Assembly: GCA_902766185.1 (NCBI GenBank)
Contig: CACXCQ010000302.1
Location: forward strand, 1-7,574
DNA from: an uncultured Eubacteriales bacterium
Lineage (GTDB): Bacteria; Bacillota; Clostridia; Peptostreptococcales; Anaerovoracaceae
Direction: 5' to 3'
Length of the DNA: 7,574 nt
Both the position numbers and the translations under genes were made by a program. A model generated the notes under the pieces. It worked only from the letters and a program-made list of their open reading frames with translations, did no database searches and was not told the origin of the DNA. Positions within the stretch are counted from its first letter, which is position 1. Every line of letters begins with the position of its first letter. Positions 6,401 through 7,574 of this stretch are shown piece after piece.

Positions 6401-7429
6401 CTACTTATACTTGAATTCCGGAATGATCTTCTCGATGGTTGGCATGATGCCGATGCCTCCCGGCGTCTGTCCCGGCAGCTGCCAGAAGTCATGCGCGCAG
6501 TAGTTGTTGCCCTCGATGATGGCAGGTCCGGTGGGGGTGACGGCGATGTCCCATCCCACGTAGCGCATCTGCGGGATCACCAGAGCCGCGTCCTCCGCCA
6601 TCTTCAGCACCTCTTTCCAGTAAGGGAGCACCATGCCGATCAGCGGCGTATGGCTGTAGGGATGCTCCGTGTACTGGATGTCCGCCGTGGTGTCGCCGGA
6701 GTGTGCCGGGTACATGAACTCCCCGGTCTCCAGGTTGATGGGGCCGTGCAGGCCGTAGTTGTCCACTACCCTTCCGTTGATGCCCATCTTGAACACTGCG
6801 TAGATCGCGTGGGGCACGCCCTGGGCGTCGATGAGGGTGATCACCCGGAAGCAGTTGGTGGAGAAGGGATAGATCGCCGCGATATCCGGATGGTTCTCCA
6901 CCACGTCCTCAATGGTGGCAAAGCCCTTCTCCTTGATATAATCGGAAAAAGCTTTGGCGCTTTCGAAGTCCTTCGTCTCCAGCTTCTCGCAGCCGATGCC
7001 GCAGGACAGATCCTTCATCTTGGCGAAGATCTTCTCCCTGGAATTGAAGAAGGCCTCGATGTCCTCCTCTGAAGCCGTTTCCAGATCCAGGCACTCCCTG
7101 CCGATGAAGTCCTTGAACTTCTCGTTGAACTCGTTCTTGTTGTCGAAGTAATGGGAGTACGAGTGGTCGTTCATGAACATGATGAATTCCTTGCTGCGGA
7201 ATCTGGTCATGTAGGTGTCCCGCTGCTCATGGGTAAGATCCCACCACTCGAAGATCACGTAATCGTTGTATCCCGCCTTGTATCTCTTCATGCAGCGCAG
7301 GATATCAAAAAAACAGAAGGCCTTGCTTTTGCCGGATCGTTCGCTGGCGGTGTTCACCACACTGAAGAACTTGCCGAAGCTGGCCTGTCTGAATACACGC
7401 AGATAGTATTGAAACTTATTCTTTTCCAT
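6401..7429 (-). CDS. ATP-grasp ligase, sugar-transfer-associated type (ATPgrasp_ST-like)
   Basis: ATP-grasp enzymes form amide or similar bonds through an acyl-phosphate intermediate. This 342-residue protein shows features of the sugar-transfer-associated ATP-grasp family. FATIEDVVENHPDIAAIYP (170-188) matches the 'iEe.v.qHp.ia' segment before a conserved NCFRVITLID (192-201). The C-terminal VGWDIAVTPTGPAIIEGNN (291-309) carries the Mg/ATP ligands Asp294, Glu306 and Asn308, followed by QTPGGIGIMP (321-330). The N-terminal 130 residues are rich in aromatic and charged residues and have no motif I recognise. No signal peptide or membrane segment is evident, so it is probably cytoplasmic. AGGGAAGG precedes the ATG at 7429. 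It is the first gene of the cassette with the MurT-like and GatD-like genes. Family members often sit in polysaccharide loci; association with MurT/GatD suggests action on a peptidoglycan precursor or on its amine donor. The substrate is unknown. Confidence 0.78.
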   Translation of the reverse strand: MEKNKFQYYLRVFRQASFGKFFSVVNTASERSGKSKAFCFFDILRCMKRYKAGYNDYVIFEWWDLTHEQRDTYMTRFRSKEFIMFMNDHSYSHYFDNKNEFNEKFKDFIGRECLDLETASEEDIEAFFNSREKIFAKMKDLSCGIGCEKLETKDFESAKAFSDYIKEKGFATIEDVVENHPDIAAIYPFSTNCFRVITLIDAQGVPHAIYAVFKMGINGRVVDNYGLHGPINLETGEFMYPAHSGDTTADIQYTEHPYSHTPLIGMVLPYWKEVLKMAEDAALVIPQMRYVGWDIAVTPTGPAIIEGNNYCAHDFWQLPGQTPGGIGIMPTIEKIIPEFKYK

Positions 7430-7449
7430 AGTACACCTTCCCTGTTTAC

Positions 7450-7464
7450 GGCAGCGCTGCTGCC
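7450..7464 (-). other. GC-rich hairpin in 5' leader of ATP-grasp gene
   Basis: GGCAGC-GCT-GCTGCC gives a 6-bp GC-rich stem with a 3-nt loop about 20 nt upstream of the ATP-grasp start codon, just before its ribosome-binding site (AGGGAAGG). There is no U-tract, so it is not an intrinsic terminator. It could affect mRNA stability or translation; no riboswitch fold is recognisable. Confidence 0.4.
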
Positions 7465-7474
7465 CGATGGACTG

Positions 7475-7487
7475 TCTGTCTGACAGA
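7475..7487. repeat. 13-bp palindrome upstream of ATP-grasp gene
   Basis: TCTGTC-T-GACAGA has perfect 6-bp arms around one base, near the expected transcription start of the cassette. It may be an operator half of a regulated promoter, or part of the RNA leader if transcription starts upstream of it. No specific regulator is recognised. Confidence 0.35.
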
Positions 7488-7493
7488 TTACAC

Positions 7494-7525
7494 TATATGT
7501 TACCACATATACGCTTTCTGTACAA
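7494..7525 (-). promoter_or_regulatory. Candidate promoter of the cassette with overlapping palindrome
   Basis: On the minus strand TTGTAC (7525-7520) and TAACAT (7502-7497) are spaced 17 bp, with a TGG extended -10 preceding TAACAT. Both hexamers are weak matches (3/6 and 4/6). The -10 lies inside an inverted repeat, TATATG-TTACCA-CATATA (7494-7511), with perfect 6-bp arms. A second TTGTAC copy occurs 12 bp upstream (7537-7532). A weak promoter buried in a palindrome fits repressor or activator control. This is inference from pattern only. The remaining bases to 7574 show nothing I can assign. Confidence 0.38.
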
Positions 7526-7574
7526 TAAAAAGTACAAGATACAGGGATTCGGGTGCGGCTCACTGCTCCCTTCC

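Noticed and set aside
7354..7563. 69-residue minus-strand open frame upstream of the ATP-grasp gene
   Set aside because: It overlaps the ATP-grasp start in another frame and covers the palindromes of the promoter region; no ribosome-binding site or known motif.

Overview
The window looks like chromosome from a fairly GC-rich Firmicute, most likely in Clostridia. SpoVG is a Firmicutes-type regulator, and murC, prs, pth and mfd are close relatives of the low-GC Gram-positive proteins. MurT/GatD-type genes are also typical of Gram-positive bacteria. A narrower placement, such as an Eubacteriaceae- or Anaerovoracaceae-like lineage, is only a guess. I see no phage, transposon, CRISPR or RNA gene.

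Positions 1-3382, minus strand, hold a housekeeping operon read right to left: murC, prs, pth, and the 5' end of mfd, which runs off the left edge. They cover peptidoglycan precursor synthesis, PRPP supply, peptidyl-tRNA recycling and transcription-coupled repair. Spacing is tight: 74 nt, then 16 nt, then an overlap. An extended -10 promoter lies about 55 nt upstream of murC.

Positions 3383-4050: a divergent control region separates murC from spoVG on the plus strand. It holds a near-consensus spoVG promoter, the murC promoter and a perfect 7-bp inverted repeat between them. spoVG ends in a strong hairpin terminator that probably also serves the convergent cluster to its right.

Positions 4051-7574, minus strand: a three-gene cassette read right to left. 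It encodes an ATP-grasp ligase of the sugar-transfer-associated type, a MurT-like Mur ligase, and a GatD-like glutamine amidotransferase homologue coupled to murT by an ATGA overlap. Normal MurT-GatD amidates the alpha-carboxyl of D-Glu in lipid II, with ammonia released from glutamine. Here the GatD homologue lacks both the catalytic Cys and the catalytic His, and the MurT homologue has Asn where the partner Asp is expected. All frames are intact. This points to a repurposed MurT-GatD complex that may use a nucleophile other than glutamine-derived ammonia, with the ATP-grasp enzyme as a possible partner. This cassette is the most interesting part of the window.
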